The position numbers and the translations under genes were made by a program. Positions 1 through 9,805 of a DNA stretch of 64,000 nucleotides are shown here, one piece after another; within the stretch, counting starts at the first letter, position 1; every line of letters starts with the position of its first letter. The DNA comes from Neptunomonas japonica DSM 18939. GTDB lineage: Bacteria; Pseudomonadota; Gammaproteobacteria; Pseudomonadales; Balneatricaceae. The stretch lies in contig NZ_AUGR01000015.1 of the NCBI RefSeq assembly GCF_000422765.1, positions 103,931 through 167,930 of the forward strand. Reading direction: 5' to 3'. The notes beneath the pieces were generated by a model that had not been told where the DNA came from, did no database searches, and saw only the letters and a list, made by a program, of their open reading frames with translations.

Positions 1-2
1 TC

Positions 3-293
3 GTCGGCATTATGCAAAAATATTACGCCATCCGGGTGAGTTTGGATGCAGAGCTCTTTGCCCAATTAGCAAAGGTGATTACAGCGGAACCAAAAAACTG
101 TGAAATTGAGTCTGAACTTCGAGATTTAGACAGTGCAATGCTGCATTTAGGATTAATTAAAACGAATGAAGATGTTCGTTCATTATTAGATCGCTGTCAG
201 GGGGCATTTAAGTTACTTAAAAGCCAAGTTGCATGCTTCGCAGTACAAAGCATGTTATTGCTAAGTATCTTATTGGTGCAGGTTATTAAATAA
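3..293 (+). CDS. Unrecognised protein, 5'-partial, C-terminal hydrophobic helix
   Basis: The frame is open from the first bases of the window, and the first ATG at 12 has no ribosome-binding site before it, so this is probably the 3' end of a gene that starts upstream. The readable 93 residues are a soluble helical stretch followed by one hydrophobic segment near the C-terminus (about residues 74-92), which would anchor the protein to the membrane. I do not recognise the family. It lies 123 bp before the cdsA-like gene on the same strand, so it may belong to the same phospholipid locus, but nothing in the sequence proves that. Confidence 0.5.
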   Translation, partial: VGIMQKYYAIRVSLDAELFAQLAKVITAEPKNCEIESELRDLDSAMLHLGLIKTNEDVRSLLDRCQGAFKLLKSQVACFAVQSMLLLSILLVQVIK

Positions 294-416
294 CCCCGCG
301 TATGCAACGCTTCGCTTCACTGTTCTACACAGCTTATTTGTAATTATTTAATCTATAATAAACAGACTTGGCTGGATGTCGATTATGCTCATTTTACAAA
401 GGAAGTGACTTTCTTA

Positions 417-1352
417 ATGCTTTTTAATATTCCCCAAAACTCATTCTACACGATGGCGGCAGTCGTCGGTTTACTTGTGCTAGCTACCGTAATACGGCTG
501 TTTTTAAAGAGTAAGCATCCAGAAACAGATTACACCGAGCTGCGACAACGAATTCAGTCATGGTGGATCATGATTGGGTTACTGTTTGTTGTGCTGACAG
601 TGAGTAAAACAGCGGCAGTGGTTTTTTTTGGTTTTTTAAGTTTTCTGGCGCTAAAAGAATTTCTCTCGATTGTGCCGACACGTTTAGCTGACCGAAAGGT
701 GATTTTTTGGGCGTATTTGTCCATACCTGTTCAATACTACTGGGTGAGTTCTAGCTGGTACGGGATGTTCATAATCTTTATTCCCGTTTATGTTTTTCTA
801 TTTCTACCCATGCGTATGGTGCTTACCGGAGATACGAAAGGTTTTATCCGCTCGGCCGGCATTATTCATTGGGCGACAATGCTCGCCGTTTTTAGTATCA
901 GTCACCTTGCTTTCTTACTGATGCTTCCTGTTCAAAATGAGGAGGCAGGCTTTGTTGGACCTGTATTGTTTATACTGTTTATGACGCAGTTTAATGATGT
1001 GTGCCAGTACGTGTGGGGCAAGCTGCTGGGTAAGCATAAAATCATCCCTAAAGTCAGTCCGAATAAGACATGGGAAGGCTTTCTTGGTGGGCTCATTACC
1101 ATCACGATCTGTGCTGGTCTTGTGGCACCACTATTGACTCCTTTAAGTAACGTACAAGGCCTAATGGCAGGAGCCTTGATCGGAGCCAGTGGTTTTATCG
1201 GAGATGTCGTGATTTCATCGGTTAAACGTGATCTGGATATAAAAGATAGTGGTAATCTTATTCCAGGACATGGCGGCATATTGGATCGACTTGATAGCCT
1301 GACCTACACTGCTCCGTTGTTTTTCCATTTTTTGTATTACATGTGCTATTAA
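417..1352 (+). CDS. cdsA: Phosphatidate cytidylyltransferase (CDP-diacylglycerol synthase)
   Basis: Makes CDP-diacylglycerol from phosphatidic acid and CTP in the inner membrane, the branch point to phosphatidylethanolamine and phosphatidylglycerol. The protein is a polytopic membrane protein with many hydrophobic helices. The family signature lies near the C-terminus (about residues 267-294), with the S-x-x-K-R-D, K-D-S-G, P-G-H-G-G and D-R-x-D elements all present. A GTG at 405 would add four residues, but it overlaps the AAGGAAG ribosome-binding site (399-405) that sits 11 bases before ATG 417, so I prefer the ATG. The next gene, an acyltransferase, begins at or just after the stop. This resembles the second, YnbB-like copy seen beside acyltransferases; whether it is the essential housekeeping CdsA cannot be told from this window. 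Confidence 0.9.
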   Translation: MLFNIPQNSFYTMAAVVGLLVLATVIRLFLKSKHPETDYTELRQRIQSWWIMIGLLFVVLTVSKTAAVVFFGFLSFLALKEFLSIVPTRLADRKVIFWAYLSIPVQYYWVSSSWYGMFIIFIPVYVFLFLPMRMVLTGDTKGFIRSAGIIHWATMLAVFSISHLAFLLMLPVQNEEAGFVGPVLFILFMTQFNDVCQYVWGKLLGKHKIIPKVSPNKTWEGFLGGLITITICAGLVAPLLTPLSNVQGLMAGALIGASGFIGDVVISSVKRDLDIKDSGNLIPGHGGILDRLDSLTYTAPLFFHFLYYMCY

Positions 1353-1354
1353 CT

Positions 1355-2005
1355 ATGAATCGAGTCATGAAAGTTTTGTTTTTTGGCCTGATTGTTAAGC
1401 CAGTTGTGTTGATTGTGCTTGGGATCAACTTAAGAAATCGAGAAAAATTGCCTATGTCTGGGCCTGCTATTATTGTCGCGAACCATAATAGCCACTTAGA
1501 CACACTAGTCTTAATGAGCTTATACCCGCTTTCTATGATTCATAAAGTGCGGCCTGTGGCTGCTGCTGATTACTTTTTAGGAGGTGGCGGTTTTCTAGCA
1601 TGGTTGTCACTTGCATGTATTGGCATTATAGCGATGGATAGAAGCGGACAGTCTGCCAGAGGTAGTTTATTTGAAGGGTGTCACCAAGCGTTAGATAACG
1701 ACGATATTCTAATCTTGTTCCCAGAGGGCAGTCGAGGAAAACCCGAAGAGATGAGCACGCTGAAAAAAGGTGTGTATTTCATCATTAAAGATCGGCCCAA
1801 CACCTCTGTAACGCCAGTTATGATGCATGGTTTAGGCCGTTCTTTACCCAAGGGTGAAGTGTTATTAGTACCGTTTAACTGTGATGTTGTTGTGGGTGAT
1901 AGAGTATCCGTAACAGATAATTCATCGTCTTATGTGGCCACGATATCCGAGCAGTTTGAGCAATTGTCCGAACATTGCCTAACTAAAAACGAGAACGCAC
2001 AATAA
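1355..2005 (+). CDS. Lysophospholipid acyltransferase, PlsC family
   Basis: Predicted 1-acyl-sn-glycerol-3-phosphate-type acyltransferase that loads a second acyl chain on a lysophospholipid at the cytoplasmic membrane. The H-x4-D catalytic motif (NHNSHLD) is at about residues 43-49, and the phosphate-binding FPEGSRG motif is at about 122-128, both counted from ATG 1355. An N-terminal hydrophobic helix precedes them. A GTG at 1343 would overlap the end of cdsA by 10 bp; the ATG at 1355 starts just after the cdsA stop. Neither has a strong ribosome-binding site, so translation is probably coupled to cdsA. Its product, phosphatidate, is the substrate of the neighbouring CdsA, so the pair makes consecutive steps. 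Confidence 0.87.
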   Translation: MNRVMKVLFFGLIVKPVVLIVLGINLRNREKLPMSGPAIIVANHNSHLDTLVLMSLYPLSMIHKVRPVAAADYFLGGGGFLAWLSLACIGIIAMDRSGQSARGSLFEGCHQALDNDDILILFPEGSRGKPEEMSTLKKGVYFIIKDRPNTSVTPVMMHGLGRSLPKGEVLLVPFNCDVVVGDRVSVTDNSSSYVATISEQFEQLSEHCLTKNENAQ

Positions 2006-2076
2006 TGGATTGAAAAGAGCGCATTTATAAGCGCGGATTCCTCGGATTATTAGTTGGAAGGATTATTGGAGCTTTC

Positions 2077-2352
2077 GTGCCAAAAATAGTATTAAAAGGT
2101 TTTATCCTCGTCCCGTCGAAAGACTTACCTGCGGTACAGAGTGAGATTGTTAATCATAAGAACCTGACTCTTAGAGAGCCCGGGTGTTTGGTATTCGAGG
2201 TAACTCAAGCCAAAGAGAACCCTTGCCGGTTTGATGTTTATGAAGAGTTCATTGATAACGCGGCATTTGACATGCACCAAGAAAGAGTAAAAAGTTCTCT
2301 CTGGGGTAAGGTATCAAAGAATGTCGAAAGGCATTATGAAATATTTGTGTAA
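2077..2352 (+). CDS. Antibiotic biosynthesis monooxygenase (ABM) fold protein
   Basis: A 91-residue protein of the ferredoxin-like ABM/YgiN fold. The pattern of a central conserved E-P-G-C-L-x-F-E strand (about residues 34-42), followed by F-x-x-Y-E-E-F and a C-terminal helix, is typical. Members act as small quinol monooxygenases or stress-linked dimers, but the substrate cannot be read from sequence. The start is a GTG with a GGAG ribosome-binding site five bases before it. It stands alone, 71 bp after the acyltransferase gene, and is followed by a 276-bp AT-rich gap. Confidence 0.75.
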   Translation: MPKIVLKGFILVPSKDLPAVQSEIVNHKNLTLREPGCLVFEVTQAKENPCRFDVYEEFIDNAAFDMHQERVKSSLWGKVSKNVERHYEIFV

Positions 2353-2628
2353 ATGAATAGACGTTCTGTATGGGTGTTAAATAACCCGCATGTAAGATTG
2401 ATTCCTGTTTTTATAAGTTTATGTTTCTATTATTGAAATCATAAAAAAATAATAAAAATCTTCAGTATTCTAATTGATTTTATGGGTCTATTTAAACCCA
2501 TCTAACTATGAGTTTTTCATTTGCCTATTTGATAAATAAAGAATATTTATTGGCATGTGTCTTGTAGTGTTTATTCATAAACGCTGTCACTAAGTAGGTT
2601 GGTGCTTAGGGCTGTTTGGGAGATAAAC
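2353..2628. other. AT-rich intergenic region with two small inverted repeats
   Basis: No credible gene. Two weak hairpins are visible: GGGT/ACCC around 2369-2384 just after the ABM gene, which could be a weak terminator, and ATGGGT (2482-2487) paired with ACCCAT (2496-2501) over an 8-base loop. The promoter for the coiled-coil gene at 2629 presumably lies in the second half, but no clear -35/-10 pair stands out. Confidence 0.3.
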
Positions 2629-3099
2629 ATGGATATGGCAAGTGTTCCTCGTAGTTTCTGGCATGCGTTAAGTTTTTGTATGGTGGCAGCTACACTCGGC
2701 CTGCTTTTTATCGCGCAATCATCCAGTAATGTGTCTATCGAAATTGCCAATGCAAAAATTGAGCTGTCTTCGGCTATTTCACAAGTTAAAGATATAAAGA
2801 GTGATCTTAAAGCGGAGAATGCCCGTTTGGTAAAAGCCAACTTGTTGCTGCAAGAAAAAGTTAAACGATGGGAAGCGGCTGCCAAATTGGACCCAAACGC
2901 GACTTCGTTGGAAGATTTTAATTTGGGTGAGGTGTTAGGTAGGCCAAGCCCTGCTGTTCAAGAGCCCATTACTCAAAACCCTGCTATAAATCCTTCTGTT
3001 GCTGTAAATCCTAGAAACGCCTCACCCAAAGACCTGTATAGAGATATAGATGCCAAGATTCAATCTGCCGAAAAATACATAAGAAGCCAAAGTCAATAG
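2629..3099 (+). CDS. Membrane-anchored coiled-coil protein, unrecognised
   Basis: A 156-residue protein with one hydrophobic segment near the N-terminus (about residues 11-29), then a long helical, charged stretch (about 30-80) with heptad-like spacing that suggests a coiled coil, then a proline/asparagine-rich linker with repeated N-P pairs, and a short C-terminal helix. I chose ATG 2629 because GGGAGA lies six bases upstream; a TTG at 2599 would only add unsupported residues. No known family recognised. It precedes the PEP-CTERM protease by 127 bp on the same strand and could be part of the same surface locus, but that is a positional inference. Confidence 0.6.
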   Translation: MDMASVPRSFWHALSFCMVAATLGLLFIAQSSSNVSIEIANAKIELSSAISQVKDIKSDLKAENARLVKANLLLQEKVKRWEAAAKLDPNATSLEDFNLGEVLGRPSPAVQEPITQNPAINPSVAVNPRNASPKDLYRDIDAKIQSAEKYIRSQSQ

Positions 3100-3226
3100 T
3101 CGCTATTTACGTCCTCGTTTTATGCTCTCAAGTTTCCTCTTAATCGGGCGATAGTGTTATCTGTGAATGGGCCAATATCAAAGCTACAGGCCATCTGTTT
3201 AACTGAATGAAAATAAAAGGACGTAT

Positions 3227-3958
3227 ATGTTTAAGGGAATATTATTTTTATTGCTGTGTTCAATATCAATGTTCTCAAACGCTTATGTTATTAGCGGAGA
3301 AAAGTGGGGAGATCCTGCGTTTGGTACGGGTGCTATTATTAGTTGGAGCTATATGGATACAGGGCTTAGCTGCAATGGAACCTATGAGTCTATTGGGTGT
3401 AGTGTAACTTCATTAGCTGATTTTATGCCGCTGGGTTTTGAAAGTGAAATTTCACGCTCCTTCGATGCGTGGTCTGACATCGCTGGCCTAACCTTTATAC
3501 AAGTACCTGATAGTGGTGATGCGTTTAATGTGTCAGGGGCTTCAGGAGATATACGTCTCGGAGGGCACTCTTTTGATGGGGCCGGTGGTATTTTGGCGCA
3601 TGGTTATCTTCCTGAACCGGGCAGCTCTTCAGCGGGGGACATCCATTTTGATTCAGGTGACTTGTGGACGACCAATGTTGGCACGCCAGGTTTTGATATT
3701 TTCCAAGTATTTACTCATGAGCTAGGCCATGCCTTAGGCTTAGATCATACTAACGTTCCTCACTCACTGATGAACCCTTATTATACGGAAGCTTTTTCTG
3801 GCCCCCAAGCAGATGACTTTGCAGGGATTCAGTATCTTTACGGGCTTCCAGCCGCAGGTAATGAGGTTCCTGAACCTGCTTCAATTTTCTTATTGGTGAT
3901 AGGTCTTTTGGGCTTGGTCGTGGTTAGAAAGCAATACAGGGCCGCCTCTGGTGCTTAA
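3227..3958 (+). CDS. PEP-CTERM-anchored matrixin-type zinc metalloprotease
   Basis: Exported protease, 243 residues. A signal peptide covers about residues 1-19. The zinc site H-E-L-G-H-A-L-G-L-D-H at about residues 164-174 has the three histidines and glutamate of the HExxHxxGxxH (metzincin) signature, followed by a Ser-Leu-Met-Asn-Pro methionine-turn, as in M10 matrixins. The C-terminus carries a V-P-E-P-A motif, one hydrophobic helix and a basic tail (about 214-243), the tripartite PEP-CTERM sorting signal cut by exosortase. No exosortase gene is in the window, so it would have to be elsewhere. The stop overlaps the start of the next gene by 8 bp, implying coupled translation. AAAAGG lies just before the ATG. 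Confidence 0.85.
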   Translation: MFKGILFLLLCSISMFSNAYVISGEKWGDPAFGTGAIISWSYMDTGLSCNGTYESIGCSVTSLADFMPLGFESEISRSFDAWSDIAGLTFIQVPDSGDAFNVSGASGDIRLGGHSFDGAGGILAHGYLPEPGSSSAGDIHFDSGDLWTTNVGTPGFDIFQVFTHELGHALGLDHTNVPHSLMNPYYTEAFSGPQADDFAGIQYLYGLPAAGNEVPEPASIFLLVIGLLGLVVVRKQYRAASGA

Positions 3959-4400
3959 AGCTGCCTTTGTTACTGTATGGGCGGTAATCTGTCTATTAAC
4001 AGCAGCAGTGAGTAATGCTTCATTGGCTCAAATGACAGAACAAGATTTAAGCAACGCATCCGTAGCGATAGTTTTTGCTGAATTTATTGGAGCATCAGAG
4101 CTGCAGATAGAAAGCAAAAGCCTCCGGCTAAGTGTCGGGGTCCTGCGTGTGCAGCAAGTATTAAAAGGCTCTTCTCACGTTAATATAGTATTTATTCGAC
4201 AATATCCGCGTACGGGTGTTGTGAGTGATACCTATAATTTTGAGGTAGGGAAGCTCGGTCTGTGGTTTTTACAAAAAACTCCTAGTGTGGAGGGTTTATA
4301 TCAGGTCTTGCACCCAGCACGCTTTATTGAAATGGATGAATCCAGCTCAGCCCTTACATATTGGAAAGCATTGCTGGCGGCTCCGCCAATCCATAAGTAG
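3951..4400 (+). CDS. Secreted protein of unknown function coupled to the protease
   Basis: A 149-residue protein with an N-terminal signal peptide (hydrophobic core about residues 4-20, likely cleavage near 24-27). The mature part looks like a small beta-rich domain and has no motif I recognise. It starts with GTG inside the last codons of the metalloprotease gene (8-bp overlap), so the two are almost surely expressed together. An inhibitor, chaperone or substrate of the protease is conceivable, but this rests only on the gene overlap. Confidence 0.7.
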   Translation: MLKAAFVTVWAVICLLTAAVSNASLAQMTEQDLSNASVAIVFAEFIGASELQIESKSLRLSVGVLRVQQVLKGSSHVNIVFIRQYPRTGVVSDTYNFEVGKLGLWFLQKTPSVEGLYQVLHPARFIEMDESSSALTYWKALLAAPPIHK

Positions 4401-4551
4401 TGCCTTTTAGCAGATAGTCAAAGACAAAAAATAGCCGTTATAGTTTTTCCTAATCACCTCGCTTAAATCATTCAATTTAGAAACTGCTTGTTAAAGGGAT
4501 AGATTGTTCTTAGAGCAACAAATAGCCCACAACAACAAGTAGAGGTGTGTC

Positions 4552-5991
4552 ATGAGTAAGTGCCCTTACCATACAACAACCGCAGGTAGTCCGGTTGCTG
4601 ATAATCAGAACAGTCAAACCGCCGGCCCACGTGGTCCTGTATTAATGCAGGACTGGCAACTCATTGAAAAGTTAGCTCACCAAAACCGTGAACGTATACC
4701 TGAGCGAGTCGTGCATGCAAAAGGTTGGGGTGCATTCGGTACCTTTACTGTCACGCATGATATTTCTCGCTACACACGCGCAAAAATCTTTGAAAAAGTG
4801 GGTAAGCAAACCGGGATGCTAGCGCGTTTTTCTACGGTTGCAGGTGAAGCTGGTGCAGCAGATGCTGAGCGTGATGTACGTGGTTTTGCGCTTAAATTTT
4901 ATACCGATGAAGGTAACTGGGATATGGTTGGTAATAACACCCCGGTGTTCTTTATCCGCGACCCGCTTAAGTTTCCTGATTTTATTCATACGCAAAAACG
5001 TCACCCTAAAACTAATATGCGCTCGCCTACTGCGATGTGGGATTTTTGGTCACTTTCCCCTGAATCGCTGCATCAGGTAACTATTTTGATGAGTGACCGT
5101 GGCTTGCCCACGGATGTGCGCCATATCAATGGCTATGGCTCCCATACGTATTCGTTCTGGAATGATGCGGGAGAGCGTTTCTGGGTGAAGTTCCACTTCA
5201 AAACGCAGCAGGGACATCGCCATTGGACTAATGAAGAAGCAGAAGCTGTGGTAGGTAAAACACGCGAATCTACACAAGAAGATCTTTACGGTTCTATTGA
5301 TAAAGGTGACTTTCCTAAATGGACTGTGTATGTACAAGTTATGCCTGAAGCCGATGCGGATAAAACCAGCTACAACCCTTTTGATCTAACGAAGGTGTGG
5401 CCGCATGCAGAGTACCCATTAATTGAAGCAGGTGTTATGGAACTCAACCGTAATCCAGAGAACTACTTTGCTGAGATCGAACAGGCAGCATTCTCACCTT
5501 CTAATGCAGTTCCGGGGATCGGCTTTTCACCTGACAAGATGCTGCAGGCTCGCTTATTCAGTTATGCAGATGCACATCGTTACCGAATAGGTACACATTA
5601 CGAAGGGTTACCCGTAAATACACCGAAATGCCCAGTACATCATTATCACAAAGATGGTGCTATGAATTTTATGGGGCAAAAAACGGGGAATGTTGATGCG
5701 TATTACGAGCCAAATTCATTTGATGGTGCCGTTGCAAGGCCTGATGTAAAAGAGCCTTTGCTTCAGCTTAGTGGAGAGGTGGATCGCTATGACCACCGCG
5801 AAGGCAATGATGATTTTAGCCAGCCTCGTGCACTGTTTAACTTGTTTGATGAAGGGCAGAAAAAGCGCCTCTTTAGTAATATAGCTGCAGCTATGCAGGG
5901 CGTACCGAAAGAGATAGTAGAGCGTCAGCTAGCTCTGTTTGAACAGGTGCATTCGGATTACGAAAAGGGAGTACGTGAGGCTTTGAAGTAG
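4552..5991 (+). CDS. Monofunctional heme catalase
   Basis: Breaks down hydrogen peroxide to water and oxygen in the cytoplasm. At 479 residues it is a small-subunit catalase. Catalytic His55 is in [12 protein letters not shown], the catalytic Asn lies in V-G-N-N-T-P-V-F-F (about 126-134), and the proximal heme ligand Tyr338 lies in [10 protein letters not shown]. No truncation. The gene is a single unit: AGAGGTGTGTC precedes the ATG and a strong hairpin terminator follows the stop. I could not find a convincing OxyR site in the 151-bp gap upstream. Confidence 0.95.
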   Translation: MSKCPYHTTTAGSPVADNQNSQTAGPRGPVLMQDWQLIEKLAHQNRERIPERVVHAKGWGAFGTFTVTHDISRYTRAKIFEKVGKQTGMLARFSTVAGEAGAADAERDVRGFALKFYTDEGNWDMVGNNTPVFFIRDPLKFPDFIHTQKRHPKTNMRSPTAMWDFWSLSPESLHQVTILMSDRGLPTDVRHINGYGSHTYSFWNDAGERFWVKFHFKTQQGHRHWTNEEAEAVVGKTRESTQEDLYGSIDKGDFPKWTVYVQVMPEADADKTSYNPFDLTKVWPHAEYPLIEAGVMELNRNPENYFAEIEQAAFSPSNAVPGIGFSPDKMLQARLFSYADAHRYRIGTHYEGLPVNTPKCPVHHYHKDGAMNFMGQKTGNVDAYYEPNSFDGAVARPDVKEPLLQLSGEVDRYDHREGNDDFSQPRALFNLFDEGQKKRLFSNIAAAMQGVPKEIVERQLALFEQVHSDYEKGVREALK

Positions 5992-6015
5992 CTCAATATT
6001 GTATTTTTATTTTAC

Positions 6016-6050
6016 CGAGAGGGAGGCTATTAGCCTCCCTCTTCTCGTTT
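6016..6050 (+). terminator. Terminator of the catalase gene
   Basis: AGGGAGGC (6020-6027) pairs with GCCTCCCT (6033-6040) over a 5-base loop, with extra pairing on both sides; the downstream tail is only moderately T-rich. Confidence 0.75.
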
Positions 6051-6220
6051 AGAATGAGGCCAATTAATCTGTGTGTGAGGGCCAGCTAAAAATTTTATAG
6101 AGTCATTTATTGAAAAGCTTAAAAAAGCACACTACTTTTTAAAGACGTAATAATAAAAATATTTGAAGACCGGATGTCTATCAATAGCTGATCACGGCTC
6201 TTCCCTTGCAGGTATCTCCC

Positions 6221-8203
6221 ATGTTTTTGAAAGTCACGCACCGGATTGCTTTTGGTTTTGCTCTGCTCGTTATCTTTATCATGATTGTGGGTGGTGGAGG
6301 CCTCTGGGGAACGTCCGATATTAATGCTCGGATGCATAAAATAACGGATGTGTCGTTGCCTATTTCTAGCGGCAGTTACCATCAACTAATTGCTTTACAA
6401 GAAGCCAACATTGCTTTGCTTAGAGCGTTAACAAATGATGATGCTGATCCAGCATTGCGTCTAAGCTATGAAAAATCATTTGAGCATCAAATGGTATTAT
6501 TTACTGAAGCACATGCAGTGTTGGCACCATTGTTAGCTGATGATACAGAGTTGCTCGAAATGTTTGATGAAACGGAGAAAACCGAAATAGCTTTTTCAAA
6601 GGCTGCTTTAAAAGTGATGGAGCTGCATGAGGAGAGCTTAGCGCTACTGACACGTACCCGCCAAAAAGAAAGTCGTTTTCAGCGTCAAATGGATACCTTA
6701 AATACCTGGGGGCAACAATACCTGTCCAAAAATAATAGCGGCGGTTCTGAGGCGCGTGTATTTATGCGCAGTGCTAATACTCATAAATCTCAGATTATTA
6801 ACTTCAAACAGAATAATGACTTTAAAGCGTTAGATACTGCACTTAAGCAAACTGAAGGCGCACTTAATAAAAGTTTGGCAGCTTTGGCAAAGGCTGATCC
6901 TAAGGCTGGCCGGATTAAAATTCTGATTAAGGATGTCGTTGAACAGCTTTATAGCGATAAAGGTGTGGTGCAGCTGTATCGAGAGTTAGATCATGTGAAT
7001 ACTCAGCAAGCCACGCAGCTACAGGAAGTTAACATGCTCCTCAAGCAAGCGCGTGAATCCGCTGAAACGTTTAGCCGCCTTACCTTAGAGCGTGCAGATA
7101 CTCAGCGTATAGAAGCAGATGAAGCGAGTTCACTCAGTCAGCGTACTATTATTGCTCTGCTAGTGGGGGCAACCCTTATCGCGATTTTGATTAGTGGTTT
7201 GGTTGTACGCTCAATTTCTCGGCCATTACAGGAAATGCTTAAAAAGCTGTCAGCAGTTGCTGAAGGTGATATGCGAATTGCTTTTGATCATAATAATCGA
7301 GATGAATTTGGCCAGTTGGGTAGCGCATTAAATGAAGTGGTCGAGCGCTTGTGCGGTTTATTATCTCGTATTGGTAGCGCCTCACAAAAACTGACCGGTG
7401 TTGCAGAGCAGAACGCTGTTATCAGCGATCAAACAACTACGGCGATGGCGGGGCAAAGCTTACAGTTGGAAAGCACATCGTCAGCGGCGACTCAGCTTGA
7501 GTCTACGGTAACAGAAGTTGCCAACCATGCTCGTGCAACCCTAGAGGCTGTACAGCAATGTGAACATTTGAGTACTGATGCAGAGCGCTGTGTACAGCAG
7601 ACGTTGGCCAGTATTGAACAGCAATCTTACGACATTAAAGAAGCAGTGAAGCAGAGTGATCAGCTTGACAAATACAGCCAACAAATTGGCAGTATTTTGG
7701 ACACTATTGGAGAGATTGCTGAGCAGACTAATCTATTAGCACTTAATGCTGCTATCGAAGCCGCAAGAGCAGGAGATCAGGGGCGTGGCTTTGCTGTCGT
7801 TGCTGATGAGGTGCGAAGTCTCGCCAGCCGGACGCAAAATTCCACCCAAGAGATCCAAAATATGGTGGTGAACATGCAGCGGAGTACTCAGCAAGTTGTG
7901 CAGGTGATGCATCAAAGTGTTGAACAGTCTCAGCAATGCGTGTTGCATGCGGGTACTTCGCAAACTGCTCTGCAAGACATGAATAGTTCAATAGCCAACA
8001 TTCGTGAAATGAGCACGCAAATTACCGAAGCCACGGGCCAGCAAAATGATGCAGTTGAAGAGGTGAGCCGTACATTGGTGACCATCAACGAAGCGGCTAC
8101 AGAGATTGCTTCAGGTGCTCAAGATGTAACAGAGAGCAGCCAAGGGTTGCTTACTATTGCACAAGAGCAGAAGCAGTTAATTAGTCAGTTTATAACTGCT
8201 TAG
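6221..8203 (+). CDS. Methyl-accepting chemotaxis protein with large periplasmic sensor
   Basis: Transmembrane chemoreceptor of about 660 residues that would signal through CheA/CheW. One membrane helix near the N-terminus (about 8-28) and a second at about 309-331 flank a helical periplasmic ligand-binding domain of about 280 residues. A HAMP segment follows, then the cytoplasmic signalling region with the highly conserved hairpin tip ([18 protein letters not shown], about 501-518). ATG 6221 was chosen because AGG sits eight bases upstream; a TTG at 6206 is weaker. No che genes are nearby, so it is an orphan receptor. The ligand is unknown. Confidence 0.93.
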   Translation: MFLKVTHRIAFGFALLVIFIMIVGGGGLWGTSDINARMHKITDVSLPISSGSYHQLIALQEANIALLRALTNDDADPALRLSYEKSFEHQMVLFTEAHAVLAPLLADDTELLEMFDETEKTEIAFSKAALKVMELHEESLALLTRTRQKESRFQRQMDTLNTWGQQYLSKNNSGGSEARVFMRSANTHKSQIINFKQNNDFKALDTALKQTEGALNKSLAALAKADPKAGRIKILIKDVVEQLYSDKGVVQLYRELDHVNTQQATQLQEVNMLLKQARESAETFSRLTLERADTQRIEADEASSLSQRTIIALLVGATLIAILISGLVVRSISRPLQEMLKKLSAVAEGDMRIAFDHNNRDEFGQLGSALNEVVERLCGLLSRIGSASQKLTGVAEQNAVISDQTTTAMAGQSLQLESTSSAATQLESTVTEVANHARATLEAVQQCEHLSTDAERCVQQTLASIEQQSYDIKEAVKQSDQLDKYSQQIGSILDTIGEIAEQTNLLALNAAIEAARAGDQGRGFAVVADEVRSLASRTQNSTQEIQNMVVNMQRSTQQVVQVMHQSVEQSQQCVLHAGTSQTALQDMNSSIANIREMSTQITEATGQQNDAVEEVSRTLVTINEAATEIASGAQDVTESSQGLLTIAQEQKQLISQFITA

Positions 8204-8237
8204 CTTTTTGTAGTTATATGCTTTATTAAAAAAACGA

Positions 8238-9545
8238 CTAGCTAGCGGGCTCTGTTGGTTCCACACTGGCAGGCACTAGCTGGTTTTTAGCCTCAATCCA
8301 CTGCGCCATATACTTAGTACTCTTATGTTGATGGTGTAACAGCATCTGGCCAGTGAAGTTAGCTAGCCTATGCTGGGCTAATTGCTCCGCTTCAAGTAGC
8401 GCTTCTACACGCAACATTAGATTTTTTTGGATCTTAGCCTGACAAAAGTGATCAGTGAGTATTTGGTAACCACGCGTTTGTGCTAACTGCCAATGCTCAT
8501 CGTTGGAGTATAAGTTGATGGCCGCTTGTGCAAATTTTTCGGGAGTATTTGTTTGCTCGCCACTCCACGTTTCCTTGCTATCAATCATCCCTTCTGTGCC
8601 CATTGTAGTGGTTACAGAAGGCGTACCGTTTCTCATGGCATCAACCAGTTTACCTTTGATACCTGCACCAAAACGCAAGGGTGCTAACAGCACCTTGGCT
8701 TGACGCATGACTAGATGTGCATCTTCAGTCCAGCCTTTAACCAAAAAGCCTTCTTTTTCATTATGCAGTGCCGTCGCTTTGGGTGGTGGATAAGCGCCGT
8801 ATATATGTAGTTCTGCATCAGGTAAACGTTGCCTTATAAGCGGCCATAGTTGTTGCTTTAACCAGAGTACGGCATCCCAATTAGGTGCATGGCGAAAATT
8901 ACCAATACTGATAAAGTGCTGACGCTCACTAAAGAGGGGGGTATTTGTCTGAGCTGCTGGTAGCATAAAGGGGCAGTGGGTAAGCAAGTTGTCGGGTACG
9001 CCAAAACTCTGTGTGAGTAAATTAATTTCAAAATCTGACACCATCATGGTTAGGTCAGAACGGTAAATAGCCGCAATTTCTCGCTTACACTGATCCTGTT
9101 TAGCCATTCTTTGGTAAAGCTCTCGTGGTGATGATAACTGCGAAATATCTAGGTTATCAGAACGTAGTTGCTGCTTTATCCACTGGTGACGTGTCTCGCG
9201 TAGGCTATGTAGGTCTTCGGTGTCGAGTATACGTAATGCATCTGGGCAGCATTGCTCGACTCGCCAGCCGAACTGTTCTTCCATCATAAAACGGTCAAAT
9301 AGCACCATGTCTGGCTGTAGCTGACTAACCCAGTCATCAAAACTTGATGAGTTAAGCTCGATGGCAACTTCCTCTACGCCTAATGAAATAAGGTTTGCTC
9401 TATGCTCGCTTAACGCCGCAGGGCTAGCAAAAATGATTTTCCACTGATGTGATAAAAACATCTCAATAAATGAAAGCATGTGATACCCCGCTGCTGATGA
9501 GCGAGGTTCCGGCCAAACATAACCAATAATTAATAGTGTCTTCAT
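8238..9545 (-). CDS. Glycosyltransferase, GT4-like
   Basis: A 435-residue GT-B-type glycosyltransferase. The N-terminal half starts with a Rossmann-like strand and a Gly-containing loop (L-I-I-G-Y-V-W-P-E-P-R-S-S-A-A-G). The C-terminal half carries the nucleotide-sugar region (I-G-N-F-R-H-A-P-N-W-D and later A-P-L-R-F-G-A-G-I-K-G-K), ending in an E-G-M type motif. This fits GT4 enzymes that transfer hexoses to polysaccharide, lipid or protein; donor and acceptor are unknown. It is alone on the minus strand, divergent from the acyl-CoA dehydrogenase operon, so its link to surface polysaccharide is only inferred. Confidence 0.8.
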   Translation of the reverse strand: MKTLLIIGYVWPEPRSSAAGYHMLSFIEMFLSHQWKIIFASPAALSEHRANLISLGVEEVAIELNSSSFDDWVSQLQPDMVLFDRFMMEEQFGWRVEQCCPDALRILDTEDLHSLRETRHQWIKQQLRSDNLDISQLSSPRELYQRMAKQDQCKREIAAIYRSDLTMMVSDFEINLLTQSFGVPDNLLTHCPFMLPAAQTNTPLFSERQHFISIGNFRHAPNWDAVLWLKQQLWPLIRQRLPDAELHIYGAYPPPKATALHNEKEGFLVKGWTEDAHLVMRQAKVLLAPLRFGAGIKGKLVDAMRNGTPSVTTTMGTEGMIDSKETWSGEQTNTPEKFAQAAINLYSNDEHWQLAQTRGYQILTDHFCQAKIQKNLMLRVEALLEAEQLAQHRLANFTGQMLLHHQHKSTKYMAQWIEAKNQLVPASVEPTEPAS

Positions 9546-9805
9546 GAGGCTATTTTAAACTAATTAGGAAGGTGGCAGTCATATTAAAAGGATTTGTGCT
9601 GAATTAATTTGTCAGATTTTTGCAGTGCACAATATGCGTATTTATGCAGGATATGAGCGTATTGACACTATTTGTTAGTGATGTTGGCACCTTTTGTTAT
9701 TGGTGGGTACTGGGTTTTCGTCCATTCTTACTTAAATCATGACATTCATGCTTGCCTATTACACTTTGTTATACGGGCGCATAAAAAAGAACAGAGGGAT
9801 TGAAC
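9546..9805. other. Divergent promoter region, glycosyltransferase / catabolic operon
   Basis: 260 bp without a gene between two divergent starts. It must hold promoters in both directions. No clear palindromic operator or confident -35/-10 pair was seen. Confidence 0.3.

Noticed and set aside
9660..9700. Sigma-54-like promoter (TTGGCAC near 9684) before the acyl-CoA dehydrogenase
   Set aside because: The -24 like element is present but the TTGC -12 element is missing at the required spacing.
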